Positions 7,239 through 17,193 of a stretch of 64,000 bases of DNA are shown piece after piece (within the stretch, counting starts at the first letter, position 1; every line of letters starts with the position of its first letter). Position numbers and translations under genes: made by a program. The notes beneath the pieces are model-generated. The model was not told where the DNA came from. It did no database searches and worked only from the letters and a program-made list of their open reading frames with translations. Origin of the DNA: Blastochloris viridis (GTDB taxonomy: Bacteria; Pseudomonadota; Alphaproteobacteria; UBA2136; UBA6156); assembly GCA_005768725.1 (NCBI GenBank), contig VAFM01000001.1, forward strand, positions 248,001 through 312,000. The letters are read 5' to 3'.

Positions 7239-9776
7239 ATGGCCATCAATCGTACGGGCAGTTCGCGCCCGAATCCGCGTGGAGAAGGGGGTCCGTCCCG
7301 TTCCCGTAAGAATAATAAGCTGCCGAAATGGTTTATCATTTTGGCATGGCTTGCCGCACTGGGCTCTTTGGCCTTTGGTGCGCTGCTGGCCGGTGTGCTT
7401 GTGTATTACGACAACCAATTGCCGGATTTCCGCCAACTGAGCGAATATAAGCCGCCGCTGATTACGCGTGTGTACGACCGTAATGGCGAGATTGTGGCAG
7501 AATACGCCAATGAGCGCCGTATCTGGGTGTCCATCAATGAGATTCCCAAGCCGGTCATCGAGAGTTTTCTGGCTGCCGAAGACACCGATTTTTATGAGCA
7601 TGGTGGCTACGACCTGAAAGCGATCATCCGTGCCGCGCTGGTGAACACCATGACCCACCGCATGCAGGGGGCCAGCACCATTACCCAGCAGGTGGCTAAA
7701 ACCTACCTGCTGAGCAGCGAGCGTACCTATACCCGTAAGATCAAAGAGCTTATTTTGAGCTGGCGGATTGAAAAGGCCTACACCAAGAATGAAATTCTGG
7801 AGCTGTACCTGAACCGGATTTATCTGGGGAACGGCAGCTACGGTGTGGCTGCGGCTGCGCAGACGTATTTCAGCAAGACCCTGGCCGAGCTGACCATGCC
7901 GGAGCGCGCGATGATCGCCGGTATGCCCCAGGCCCCGAGCCGTTATAACCCCGTGCGTAACCCTTCGGCTGCCAAGGCGCGTCGCGATATCGTCATCCGC
8001 CGTTTGCAAAGTGAAGGCTACGTGACCAAGGACGAGGCCGATGCCGCGATTGCTACCCCGCTGGGCTTGAACATCAGCCCGCTGAAACAGGGTGAAGATG
8101 CGCCGCACTTTGCTGAATATATTCGTCAGATGGTGCTCAAGGAGTATGGCGAGAAGGCTTTGTATCAGGATGGTTTGAGTGTTTACACGACGCTTGACCT
8201 GCCGACCCAGCGCCGCGCTGAAGAAGCTACCTACAAAGGTTTACGCGACTATGACCGCCGCCATGGCTGGCGTGGCCCGCTGCACCACATGAAATCTCTC
8301 GATGGCTGGCAGAAGGAAGTGAATGCCTTTGCTGAAAAGTATGCCCATAGCTGGCGCATTGGTGAGCCTGCTGTGGTGCTGAAGGTGAGCGCCGATTCGG
8401 CCCGTATTGGCTTAAGTGACGAGCGCGAAGGTATTGTAGCCCGCAGCACCGCCAAGTGGACCGGCAAGGGGTCGTTGAACTCCTTCCTGAAGGTGGGTGA
8501 CATTATTATGGTTAAGGCCGTCAAGAAGGACGGCAAGGATTATAGCCTTGAGCAACTGCCCAACGTGCAGGGGGCCCTTGTAGCCATGGACGTACGCACC
8601 GGTGAAGTGCTGGCGATGGTGGGTGGTTTGGGTGAAGGCGTTGGCTTTAACCGCGCGATCATGGCGCGTCGTCAGGTCGGTAGTTCGTTCAAGCCGTTTG
8701 TTTACGCTGCCGCCATGGAAAAGGGTTACACCCCTGCCAGCACCGTGCTGGATGCGCCGCTGGTCTTTAACAACTCGGACGGCAGCGAGTGGAAGCCGCA
8801 TAACTACGACAAGAAGTTTACCGGTTTGACCACCCTCCGTCAGGGCTTGGAACAGAGCCGTAACCTGATGACCGTGCGCTTGGCACAGGATATCGGTTTG
8901 CGTGATGTTTCGGAATTGAGCCGTCGGGTTGGTTTAAAGGGCTTACCTATTACCGACCTTTCGGTTGTGCTGGGGAGTATCAACTACACGCTGATGGAAA
9001 TGACCAGTGCGTATAGCGTCTTCCCGCGCGGGGGGAGTTATATTGAGCCGACGTATCTGCGTCGGGTACAGGACTCGAAGGGCGTGACCTTGTTCCGTGC
9101 CCACCCGGCCTGTGAGAAGTGCCTGGCCAGCCTGGGGGCGACACCGGATGAGAACCCGGTACTGCCCAAGATGGGCGGCAAGGAAGCTTTGGATGCCCAG
9201 AACGCGTACCTGATGACGAATGTGCTGCAAGGTGTGGTTCTGCGCGGGACGGGTTACAGCCTTTCCAGCCTTGGACGTCCGCTGGGTGGCAAAACCGGAA
9301 CGACCAATGATTATGTTGATGCCTGGTTTGTCGGGTTCAGCCCCAGCCTTGCGATTGGTGTATGGGTTGGTTTTGATACGCCGAAGAGCCTTGGTTATGG
9401 CGAAACCGGTGGCCGTGCGGCTCTACCTATCTGGAAGACCTTCGCGGAAGCGCAGTTCAAGGGTACGCCGATTGAAGGCTTCAGTGTTCCGCAAGGGATC
9501 GAGTTCGTCCGTATTGATGCCAAGAGCGGTTTGCTGCCGGGTGTCAATTCGCAGAAGATCATCACCGAAGCCTTTAAGGAAGGCACGGCACCGACCCAGA
9601 CCACGCCGGATTACGTGGATGAGAGCGGCTATGAGATATTCAACAGCGGTGCGACCGGCGGTGACACTGAGCGTCCGGCTGCCAATGATGGTGGTTCTGG
9701 CAATGCGCCGAACAACGGTGGCGGTAGCTCGGGCAACCCGATCGAGAACCTGCTGCGGACGTTCGGTATCTACTAA
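7239..9776 (+). CDS. mrcA: Penicillin-binding protein 1A (bifunctional)
   Basis: Class A PBP that polymerises glycan strands and cross-links peptides at the periplasmic face. 845 residues. A short basic cytoplasmic tail is followed by one membrane helix (~31-54). The glycosyltransferase domain contains AAEDTDFYEHGG (catalytic Glu at 114) and GASTITQQVAKTYLL. An OB-like insertion and the transpeptidase domain follow, with SxxK at S482-K485 (GSSFKPF), the SRN box (EQSRNLMTV) and KTGTT (GGKTGTTNDY). The C-terminus is Gly/Asn-rich and probably unstructured. amiC followed by mrcA is a common alphaproteobacterial order. The release-factor-like gene starts 11 bases after the stop. Confidence 0.95.
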   Translation: MAINRTGSSRPNPRGEGGPSRSRKNNKLPKWFIILAWLAALGSLAFGALLAGVLVYYDNQLPDFRQLSEYKPPLITRVYDRNGEIVAEYANERRIWVSINEIPKPVIESFLAAEDTDFYEHGGYDLKAIIRAALVNTMTHRMQGASTITQQVAKTYLLSSERTYTRKIKELILSWRIEKAYTKNEILELYLNRIYLGNGSYGVAAAAQTYFSKTLAELTMPERAMIAGMPQAPSRYNPVRNPSAAKARRDIVIRRLQSEGYVTKDEADAAIATPLGLNISPLKQGEDAPHFAEYIRQMVLKEYGEKALYQDGLSVYTTLDLPTQRRAEEATYKGLRDYDRRHGWRGPLHHMKSLDGWQKEVNAFAEKYAHSWRIGEPAVVLKVSADSARIGLSDEREGIVARSTAKWTGKGSLNSFLKVGDIIMVKAVKKDGKDYSLEQLPNVQGALVAMDVRTGEVLAMVGGLGEGVGFNRAIMARRQVGSSFKPFVYAAAMEKGYTPASTVLDAPLVFNNSDGSEWKPHNYDKKFTGLTTLRQGLEQSRNLMTVRLAQDIGLRDVSELSRRVGLKGLPITDLSVVLGSINYTLMEMTSAYSVFPRGGSYIEPTYLRRVQDSKGVTLFRAHPACEKCLASLGATPDENPVLPKMGGKEALDAQNAYLMTNVLQGVVLRGTGYSLSSLGRPLGGKTGTTNDYVDAWFVGFSPSLAIGVWVGFDTPKSLGYGETGGRAALPIWKTFAEAQFKGTPIEGFSVPQGIEFVRIDAKSGLLPGVNSQKIITEAFKEGTAPTQTTPDYVDESGYEIFNSGATGGDTERPAANDGGSGNAPNNGGGSSGNPIENLLRTFGIY

Positions 9777-9787
9777 GGGGATTTGGG

Positions 9788-10177
9788 ATGGCATCGTTAA
9801 GTCCGAGTCATCCCGCCCTTGAGTGGAGCTTTGTGACGGCCGGTGGGCCGGGTGGCCAGCACGTAAACAAGGTAGCGACGGCTGTGATGCTGCGTGTGCA
9901 TCTGAGTAAGCTGGATGTTTCGGAGCGCGTGATTTCCAAACTGATGGTCAAGGCGGGTAAGGATGGCACGCTGGTGATTCTGGCGCGTCGGTATAAATCT
10001 CAGATATTGAACCGGAACGATGCGCTTGAGCGCCTTCAGGTGATGATCGATAAAGCGCGGGTCGTGCCCAAACCTCGTCGTACGACCAAGCCGACCAAAG
10101 CCAGCGGTGAGCGCAGGCTGGGGGCTAAAAAAGTGCGCAGTGATGTGAAAAAGACGCGCGGCAAAGTATTTGATTAA
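9788..10177 (+). CDS. arfB: Peptidyl-tRNA hydrolase ArfB (stalled-ribosome rescue)
   Basis: 129 residues: a class I release-factor catalytic domain without the codon-recognition domains. The GGQ loop is seen in TAGGPGGQHVNKVATAV near residues 18-34. The C-terminal tail is strongly basic (KPRRTTKPTKASGERRLGAKK), as in ArfB/YaeJ, where it occupies the empty mRNA channel of stalled ribosomes. It would hydrolyse peptidyl-tRNA on ribosomes lacking a stop codon. The gene follows mrcA by 11 bases and is probably co-transcribed. In many alphaproteobacteria this slot is held by full-length prfB. Confidence 0.9.
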   Translation: MASLSPSHPALEWSFVTAGGPGGQHVNKVATAVMLRVHLSKLDVSERVISKLMVKAGKDGTLVILARRYKSQILNRNDALERLQVMIDKARVVPKPRRTTKPTKASGERRLGAKKVRSDVKKTRGKVFD

Positions 10178-10218
10178 AGACCTGTTAGTAAACTTAATAC
10201 GTTGGAGTATAAAGAATT

Positions 10219-10710
10219 ATGAAACGTATCGGATACTTTGTGACGGCCGTGGCGGTAGCTATGCTTCCGTTTGGAACGGTCGGGGCTCAGGAAGTGACGG
10301 CCAGCGGTAATTTGCAGAATGAAGCTAGTTGGAGTGCGCTGAAATCTCTCACTGATAATGCCAATAATAATGCTCGCAACGCTCAGATCATGGCCAATGC
10401 CATTAAGGATTACGGGGTTAAGGGGATGTTTTATTCGCCCGGGGTGAGTGGAGCGGATGCGCAAGGATGTAAAGCTCCGCCGACGCCTGCGCCGGGATTC
10501 TCACGTGTGACGTACTATGGTAGCTCGGCTTATAGCTCTAACTCGGTTGTTACCAGTGGTTGGCATACCTTGTGTGTGTTTGCCTTCAACCATAATGACA
10601 GCAACTTCTGGTTGTCGGTTATAGCTGGGCCGAATGCCGATGGGAAAAGCCGTTGGCAGGCGAGCCGTGGGGCTGGCGGGGCTGAACCGCGGATTCTGTG
10701 TTTAGACTAG
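10219..10710 (+). CDS. Exported protein of unknown function
   Basis: 163 residues with a clear signal peptide (MKRIGYFVTAVAVAMLPFGTVGA, then QEV). The mature part is Asn/Ser/Gly-rich, contains cysteines in AQGCKAPPTP, HTLCVFAF and the C-terminal ILCLD, and has little charge. The Cys/Trp-rich C-terminal half (SGWHTLCVFA ... SRWQAS) recalls receptor-binding tips of tail or pilus proteins, but the resemblance is faint. It follows arfB by 41 bases and has its own GGAG and a terminator. Function not assigned. Confidence 0.7.
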   Translation: MKRIGYFVTAVAVAMLPFGTVGAQEVTASGNLQNEASWSALKSLTDNANNNARNAQIMANAIKDYGVKGMFYSPGVSGADAQGCKAPPTPAPGFSRVTYYGSSAYSSNSVVTSGWHTLCVFAFNHNDSNFWLSVIAGPNADGKSRWQASRGAGGAEPRILCLD

Positions 10711-10727
10711 ATATTCCTAAACGAAAA

Positions 10728-10749
10728 ACCCGGCTTGCGCCGGGTCTTT
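10728..10749 (+). terminator. Intrinsic terminator
   Basis: 7-bp stem acccggc / gccgggt with a ttgc loop followed by ctttt, 17 bases after the stop of the exported protein. It also faces the converging small membrane-protein gene. Confidence 0.8.
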
Positions 10750-10781
10750 TCGATTGCAAAGGGTACTCAGTGGAGTGATGC

Positions 10782-11105
10782 CTAGAGGTTTGCCAGCATG
10801 ATGACCGGCGGCTCGTAGAGCTTTTCGTCCATTTCCGCCTGGGAAAGTGCGGATTCGTAGTCGTCGAGTGATTCGAGATACTGACTGACATCCTGTGGTG
10901 CCGCACGATCGGACTTGTAGATCCGATAGGTCGGGTATTCTTCTGCCATCTGGGGTTGCTGTACTGTTTTAGCAACGGTAGCAGGTTCCTTAGCCACCAA
11001 GGCATTATAGCCAAGTGCGCCAAAACCAGCCGCAAGAATGAAAAGAAGTGTGGCCGAAGCCGGTTCGATATTCCGGATGAAGTTTGGGAGACGAATTTGC
11101 CGCAT
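10782..11105 (-). CDS. Small single-pass membrane protein
   Basis: 107 residues, function unknown. The start is set by AGGAGG about 7 bases before the ATG; a longer frame reading upstream has no ribosome site. A basic N-terminus (MRQIRLPNFIRNIEP) precedes one hydrophobic helix (~19-36) and an acidic, probably periplasmic tail rich in Glu/Asp/Tyr (QYLESLDDYESALSQAEMDE). The layout resembles the next gene (about 100 residues, N-terminal anchor, soluble tail), but the sequences are not alike. Confidence 0.65.
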   Translation of the reverse strand: MRQIRLPNFIRNIEPASATLLFILAAGFGALGYNALVAKEPATVAKTVQQPQMAEEYPTYRIYKSDRAAPQDVSQYLESLDDYESALSQAEMDEKLYEPPVIMLANL

Positions 11106-11189
11106 TTCAGGCCTCCTCAAGGTCTGTGTGAAAGGAATGTAGGATGTGCTGTTAGGCTGTAGACTATGTAAGATTAAGGTAAGAATACA

Positions 11190-11220
11190 CGAAAAGCAAG
11201 GGGGGTGCCCTTGCTTTTCG
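11190..11220 (-). terminator. Intrinsic terminator
   Basis: Perfect 13-bp stem cgaaaagcaaggg / cccttgcttttcg with a 5-base loop, placed just beyond the stop of the leftward small membrane-protein gene. The cttttc tail supports termination. Confidence 0.75.
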
Positions 11221-11245
11221 TTCTCTGGCTGCTGTGGAAGCCGTT

Positions 11246-11551
11246 TCAGGGGTTTGCTACAAGCTTTGTAGCTGTCACCTCTGTTTGAGGTGCCACACAT
11301 GTGGTTATGGCGGTATTCAGATTAACGACATCGATCACGACCGGCGACTGTTTGCCTGTTGCGTGGGCTTCTGCAGCCCGTTTTGTTGCGGCCGCTTCTC
11401 GGAGAGCGCGGTTGTGGTCGAGATGGGCCTGCTGCTCGGGGGTGGGGAAGATGCTGGCTGGGCGTGTGATACGCTCAACCACTATCGCCATTCCCCCGAA
11501 CACGATTGCCAGGACGACCAGATATTTCAGCGTTGGAGAGATGCGTTTCAT
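11246..11551 (-). CDS. Small single-pass membrane protein
   Basis: 101 residues, function unknown. AAGGAGG sits upstream of the ATG. One N-terminal hydrophobic helix (~9-25, YLVVLAIVFGGMAIVV) is followed by an Ala/Glu/Arg-rich helical stretch (HLDHNRALREAAATKRAAEA) and a beta-like tail with one cysteine. It probably sits in the inner membrane with its tail in the periplasm. It is separated by a terminator from the similar-sized gene to its left. Confidence 0.65.
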   Translation of the reverse strand: MKRISPTLKYLVVLAIVFGGMAIVVERITRPASIFPTPEQQAHLDHNRALREAAATKRAAEAHATGKQSPVVIDVVNLNTAITTCVAPQTEVTATKLVANP

Positions 11552-11643
11552 CGGAGCCTCCTTACGAGGTGATGGGTGAACAGGGCATGTGGGGGATGCA
11601 ACTTATTAAAGTAAGTTTATGGTAAGGTTTTGGCGATTACAAT

Positions 11644-11668
11644 AAAACCTCCCGGCAAGGGAGGTTTT
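11644..11668 (-). terminator. Intrinsic terminator of hisS
   Basis: Perfect 10-bp stem aaaacctccc / gggaggtttt with a ggcaa loop, 19 bases past the hisS stop. The leftward transcript ends in ggtttta. Confidence 0.85.
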
Positions 11669-11686
11669 ACTTCAAGGGGTTGTCAC

Positions 11687-12970
<1,284 letters not shown>

Positions 12971-13065
12971 ACGTTAGGGGGCCTTACATGATTCATTTGC
13001 GGGCAATTTGATAGGAAGAGTATGTAGCATAGGTTAGGTTGGCGGTGAAGGGGAGACTAAAGCCT

Positions 13066-14487
13066 ATGACCACCACGAACACCGCTGATAAGCAGCCGCA
13101 GATTTTTGTTTATGATGATATTCACCCGGAAGACGGCGCGATGTTGCAGGCGCTGTATTCCCGCAGCCCCGACAGCGTGGTGAACCACCTTGAGAAGGTG
13201 AAGAGTGCCGGCAGCGGCAAGTTCATGAGCAGCTACTACGTGGGCTACGGCCACGCCAGCATTGGTGACTGCGGTGTGACGACCATTTTTATTGAGAACT
13301 ACTCGATGCTCGCGGCCAAGGCGATTCAGGACAATGCGCTGTATTCCGGCCAGGAAGCCAGCACGCGTTACCTCGATTTTGCGGCCCAGCCGATGTACGA
13401 CCCGTACAATCACCCGGCCAGCAAGGCGATTCTGGATGGCTGGATGGACCTGTACAATAGCTCTATGCCCAAGGTGAAAGAGGCTTTGGCCAAGAAGCAC
13501 CCGTTTGATGCGACCCAGTACAAGAGCGAGAAGATCTGGCAGAATGCCATTAATGCCCGTGCCTTTGATATTCTGCGCGGTTTTCTGCCGGTTGGCTGCA
13601 CCACGCTGTTTAGCTGGACCACCAACCTGCGCCAGGCCCGCGACCGCCTGATGCAGTTGAAGAACCACCCGCTGCCGGAGATCCGCACGCTGGCGCAAGA
13701 CCTCTTCAAGACCTTGTACGCCAAGTACCCGAACAGCTTTACCGGCGAGGAAATGGGTGACAGCGAGCGCTACGCCGCCCGCAGCGCCTACTACGCCGAG
13801 CAAGCCGAGCGCGACAACTTTGTAAGCGTGCAGAACCTGTTGGATGAAGAGCGTATTCTGGAAGAAGACCTTGAGGAACTGGAGCAGGGCGGTATGGTCA
13901 TCAACAAGACCGAGCTGGACGTGGCCGGTTTGATGGACTTTGAAGCGAATGCGATGAATACCCGCCCGGAAGGTGCCAACCTCAACCGTCGCCTTGGTGC
14001 TTATGGGGTTTATCAGTTGAGCTTCTTGCTCGATTTTGGGAGCTACCGCGATTTGCAGCGTCACCGCAACGGCATTTGCCAGGTGCCGCTGATTGATGGC
14101 GGCTTTGGTATTTACCCGTGGTACCTGAACCAGCTGAAGGACTTGTTGGGTAGTGAATATGCTGCATTTGAAGCAGAAGTGAGCCGTTTGCTGGAAGCGA
14201 TTGAGAACCTGCCGGCCGATGTGAAGGCTACGCCGATGCTGAACCAGTACCTGTACCCGATGGGGACCTCGGTACTGACGCAGCTTGCTTATACGGTTCC
14301 GCAGATGGTGTACGTTGCCGAGCTGCGCAGCCAGAAAACAGTGCACGCCAGCTTGCGCCCGATTGCGCAGGCAATGGGCCGTGTGCTGAAGGGCGACTTC
14401 CCCGACATGAGCCTGTATATTGACGAAGATGCCGATACCTGGACAGCCAAGCGTGGCGAACAAACCATTGAAGCCAAGGTCGCCTAA
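13066..14487 (+). CDS. ThyX-like (FAD-dependent thymidylate synthase family) tandem two-domain protein
   Basis: 473 residues, about twice a standard ThyX (FAD/NADPH-dependent dTMP synthase). The N-terminal half has the ThyX order: GHASIGDCG, IFIENYSMLAAKAIQ, then a signature D89-N-A-L-Y-S94-G-Q-E-A-S99-T-R101. This keeps the Ser/Ser/Arg part of RHRxxSxNxxSxR but not the RHR. The C-terminal half has R332-H-R334 (LQRHRNGICQVPL) but lacks the following serines. Inference: an old duplication with complementary loss, so an active site may be built from both halves. ATG 13066 is preceded by ggggag; an upstream TTG is less likely. It is followed closely by an exported-protein gene. Enzymatic activity is not certain. 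Confidence 0.8.
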   Translation: MTTTNTADKQPQIFVYDDIHPEDGAMLQALYSRSPDSVVNHLEKVKSAGSGKFMSSYYVGYGHASIGDCGVTTIFIENYSMLAAKAIQDNALYSGQEASTRYLDFAAQPMYDPYNHPASKAILDGWMDLYNSSMPKVKEALAKKHPFDATQYKSEKIWQNAINARAFDILRGFLPVGCTTLFSWTTNLRQARDRLMQLKNHPLPEIRTLAQDLFKTLYAKYPNSFTGEEMGDSERYAARSAYYAEQAERDNFVSVQNLLDEERILEEDLEELEQGGMVINKTELDVAGLMDFEANAMNTRPEGANLNRRLGAYGVYQLSFLLDFGSYRDLQRHRNGICQVPLIDGGFGIYPWYLNQLKDLLGSEYAAFEAEVSRLLEAIENLPADVKATPMLNQYLYPMGTSVLTQLAYTVPQMVYVAELRSQKTVHASLRPIAQAMGRVLKGDFPDMSLYIDEDADTWTAKRGEQTIEAKVA

Positions 14488-14489
14488 CC

Positions 14490-15119
14490 ATGTGGCGTGT
14501 GCTTGCCCTTACCGTGCTGGTAGCAGGATTGCTACCGGTGGCGTGGGGGCAGGCGCAAAGCCAGAGTAAGGCCGTGACGGAGATTGAGACCGTTATTGCT
14601 GCGCAGAAGGATAAGGTGGGGGCGATCTTGCTCCAGCAGCAGCGTAGCCTTGCCGACGGCTGCGGCACACTAGCGATTTTGATGCCCAGCGCCGTGACGG
14701 TGTATGAGCCGTTGCAGATGCAGTCCGGTAAACCCGTAAAGGGAAGCTGGCAGGTGCGTTATGCCGTGGATGCCTGCGGAATGGCACAGCTGCGGAACAT
14801 TGCCATGGACGTGGTGAACGGTAATATTGCGCTGGCCGAAATGGTGCCGGGCGATACCCTGACCGACCGTGCCTTGCAAAAAGATGTGTTGAAGAGTTTT
14901 GACATGGCTGCCGAAGTGGCCATGCCGAAGTGCGTAGGTAACCCGGTGATACGCGAAACGCGGGTGCAGATTCACCCTAATGGTGCAGATGATGTCTGGC
15001 AGGAATTGTGGATCGGGCGCATGTGCGGACGTGATGTGGGGCAGATTGTGAAATTCATGCCGAATGCGAAGGGCACGACCTTCCGGATGAGTTTGCCCAA
15101 GGCGACTCTGGCAAAATAG
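14490..15119 (+). CDS. Exported protein of unknown function
   Basis: 209 residues, function not recognised. A signal peptide (MWRVLALTVLVAGLLPVAWG) is followed by a soluble periplasmic protein with four cysteines (DGCGTLA, VDACGMAQ, MPKCVGN, GRMCGRD) that could form two disulfides. It begins two bases after the ThyX-like stop, so it is likely co-transcribed with it. Twenty-four bases separate it from mrp. No catalytic motif is visible. Confidence 0.75.
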   Translation: MWRVLALTVLVAGLLPVAWGQAQSQSKAVTEIETVIAAQKDKVGAILLQQQRSLADGCGTLAILMPSAVTVYEPLQMQSGKPVKGSWQVRYAVDACGMAQLRNIAMDVVNGNIALAEMVPGDTLTDRALQKDVLKSFDMAAEVAMPKCVGNPVIRETRVQIHPNGADDVWQELWIGRMCGRDVGQIVKFMPNAKGTTFRMSLPKATLAK

Positions 15120-15143
15120 TGACCGTTTAATTAAAGGACTAAG

Positions 15144-15965
15144 ATGATGGCGAGTGAAATTGCGGGTGTAACGCGTGTAATTGCCGTGGCCAGCGGAAAA
15201 GGTGGAGTAGGTAAGAGCACGACCTCTATGAACCTGGCAGTGGCGCTGGGTTTGAAAGGCTTGAACGTAGGCCTGCTGGATGCCGATATTTACGGCCCCA
15301 GCCAGCCGCGCATGCTGGGGGTGAAGGATGCCAAGCCGGACAGTGACGGGCAATGGATTGAGCCGGTGGTAGCGCATGGCATCAAGCTGATGTCGATGGG
15401 GTTTTTGGTGGATGAAGCCACTCCGACCGTATGGCGCGGGCCGATGGTGCAGAGCGCGCTGATGCAAATGCTGCGTCAGGTGAAGTGGGGTACCGATAAA
15501 AAGCCGCTGGATGTGCTGGTTCTGGATATGCCGCCCGGTACCGGTGACACGCAGTTGACCATTACCCAGAACGTGGCGCTGGCGGGTGCGGTGATTGTTT
15601 CCACTCCGCAGGATATTGCTTTAATTGATGCTCGTAAGGGATTGGAGATGTTCAAAAAAGTAAGTGTGCCTGTGCTGGGTGTTGTGGAGAATATGAGTGT
15701 ATTCTGCTGCCCCAACTGTGGCCATGAGTCGGCTATTTTTGGTCAGCATGGTGCGCGTGCCATGGCGGACGAATTGGGTTACGACCTGCTGGCGGAAGTG
15801 CCGCTGGAGATGCAGGTGCGTGAGATGACCGATAATGGCCGTCCGCTTGTTATTGGTGCGCCGGACAGCAAGGCGGCGGGGATTTACCGGACTTTGGCCG
15901 ATAAGGTGTGGGACAAGATCACCGCGCCGAGCGAGGTTGGTTCGGTTAAGATTGTCATTGAGTAA
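15144..15965 (+). CDS. mrp: Mrp/ApbC-type iron-sulfur carrier ATPase
   Basis: P-loop ATPase that binds and delivers iron-sulfur clusters. 273 residues. The deviant Walker A motif is SGKGGVGKST near residues 17-26, and LLDADIYGPSQPRM and VLDMPPGTGDTQLT are typical Mrp motifs. The cluster-binding CPNCG (in VFCCPNCGHES) is near 190. It lacks the N-terminal MIP18/DUF59 domain found in the ~360-residue forms, starting almost directly at the P-loop domain. It lies upstream of hflK with about 10 bases between them, an arrangement common in alphaproteobacteria. Confidence 0.93.
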   Translation: MMASEIAGVTRVIAVASGKGGVGKSTTSMNLAVALGLKGLNVGLLDADIYGPSQPRMLGVKDAKPDSDGQWIEPVVAHGIKLMSMGFLVDEATPTVWRGPMVQSALMQMLRQVKWGTDKKPLDVLVLDMPPGTGDTQLTITQNVALAGAVIVSTPQDIALIDARKGLEMFKKVSVPVLGVVENMSVFCCPNCGHESAIFGQHGARAMADELGYDLLAEVPLEMQVREMTDNGRPLVIGAPDSKAAGIYRTLADKVWDKITAPSEVGSVKIVIE

Positions 15966-15975
15966 AGGCTTGGGT

Positions 15976-17193
15976 ATGCTGACGACCATGAAATTTTTAG
16001 AGATGTTCGCCTGGGATAACGGGCAGGGGCCATGGGCTAAGGCTGGGAAATCCGGTAAGTCGACTCCGAGCAAACTTAAGGCGGAGCGCCCGTATGCAGG
16101 CCGTCCGAGCGGGCCTGCGGCACAGCCGGACTTGGAAGATGTTGTCAACCAGATGGCGGAAAAACTGCGTGGTTTTTGGCGCGATGGCGGCGGTAACGGT
16201 GGTGGCCGTTTTGAAGGCGGCCAGTTCGGTGGGAATGGTCCGCTGGGCATTGCGCTGGAATGGTGGGCTGCTGCTGTTGTTATCATCTGGGTTATCAGCG
16301 GTATTTATATTGTGGCGCCGGAACAGCAGGGTGTTGTGACCCGCTTTGGCGCGTATGTGCGCACCGATGACTCCGGTCTGAATTACCATGCGCCGTGGCC
16401 GCTGGAGCGCGTGGTAAAGCTGCCGGTGACCCGTGTGAACCAGCTTGAGATCGGTTTCCGTAGTGGGGAAAATGGTATGGATGCGATGGATGTGCCGGCT
16501 GAGAGCCTGATGCTGACCGGTGACCAGAACATTGTTGACCTTGATTTTACCGTAAACTGGAAGATCGCGAATCCAGCGGCGTTTCTGTTTAACGTCGCTG
16601 ACCCGCAGGGGACTTTGTATGACGTGGCCGAGAGCGTGATGCGTGAGACGATCGGGCGTCACCCAATTGACGATGCGCTGACTAGCAACAAGGCGGCGAT
16701 TCAGCATGAAGCCAAGGAGCATATGCAGCGCGTGCTGAATGCCTACGGCCTTGGTATTGTTATTGTGAACGTGGCATTGCAGAAGGTTAACCCGCCGACG
16801 GAAGTGATTGATGCCTTCCGTGACGTGCAAGCTGCTAACGCGGATAAACAACGTATGATTAACGAAGCCCGTGGTTACGCGAACCAGATTGTGCCGCTGG
16901 CGCGCGGTGAAGCGGCCCGTATGATTGAGCAGGCCGAAGGATACAAAGCTGCCAAAGTGGCGGAAGCGACCGGTGCGGCCCAACGCTTTGATGTTCAGGT
17001 AGGTGCCTACCAGCAGGCGCCGGGTGTGACGCGTGACCGCCTTTACTACGAAACCATGCAGGACGTAATGACGAATGTACCGAAGGTGATTACGACCAGC
17101 CGCAGTGCCAATGGCGTGGTGCCGTTCCTGCCGCTTGACCGCCTGATGAAGCCGGCTGCCGGACCTAGCAACGCACAAGGGGAGGCACGCTAA
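15976..17193 (+). CDS. hflK: HflK, FtsH protease modulator subunit
   Basis: SPFH-domain membrane protein that forms the HflKC cage around FtsH. 405 residues from this ATG, which has AAAGG 7 bases upstream. An internal ATG at 16003 would give a more typical N-terminus (MFAWDNGQGPW) but has a poor ribosome site. A Gly-rich cytoplasmic segment comes before one membrane helix (~95-115: AVVIIWVISGIYIV). The SPFH domain (EQQGVVTRFGAYV onward) and a coiled-coil Ala/Glu-rich C-terminal region follow. The stop overlaps the hflC ATG by one base. Confidence 0.93.
   Translation: MLTTMKFLEMFAWDNGQGPWAKAGKSGKSTPSKLKAERPYAGRPSGPAAQPDLEDVVNQMAEKLRGFWRDGGGNGGGRFEGGQFGGNGPLGIALEWWAAAVVIIWVISGIYIVAPEQQGVVTRFGAYVRTDDSGLNYHAPWPLERVVKLPVTRVNQLEIGFRSGENGMDAMDVPAESLMLTGDQNIVDLDFTVNWKIANPAAFLFNVADPQGTLYDVAESVMRETIGRHPIDDALTSNKAAIQHEAKEHMQRVLNAYGLGIVIVNVALQKVNPPTEVIDAFRDVQAANADKQRMINEARGYANQIVPLARGEAARMIEQAEGYKAAKVAEATGAAQRFDVQVGAYQQAPGVTRDRLYYETMQDVMTNVPKVITTSRSANGVVPFLPLDRLMKPAAGPSNAQGEAR

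Noticed and set aside
10782..11300. Longer 172-codon version of the small membrane protein
   Set aside because: The added N-terminal part is Pro/Cys-rich nonsense overlapping the terminator; AGGAGG marks the shorter start.
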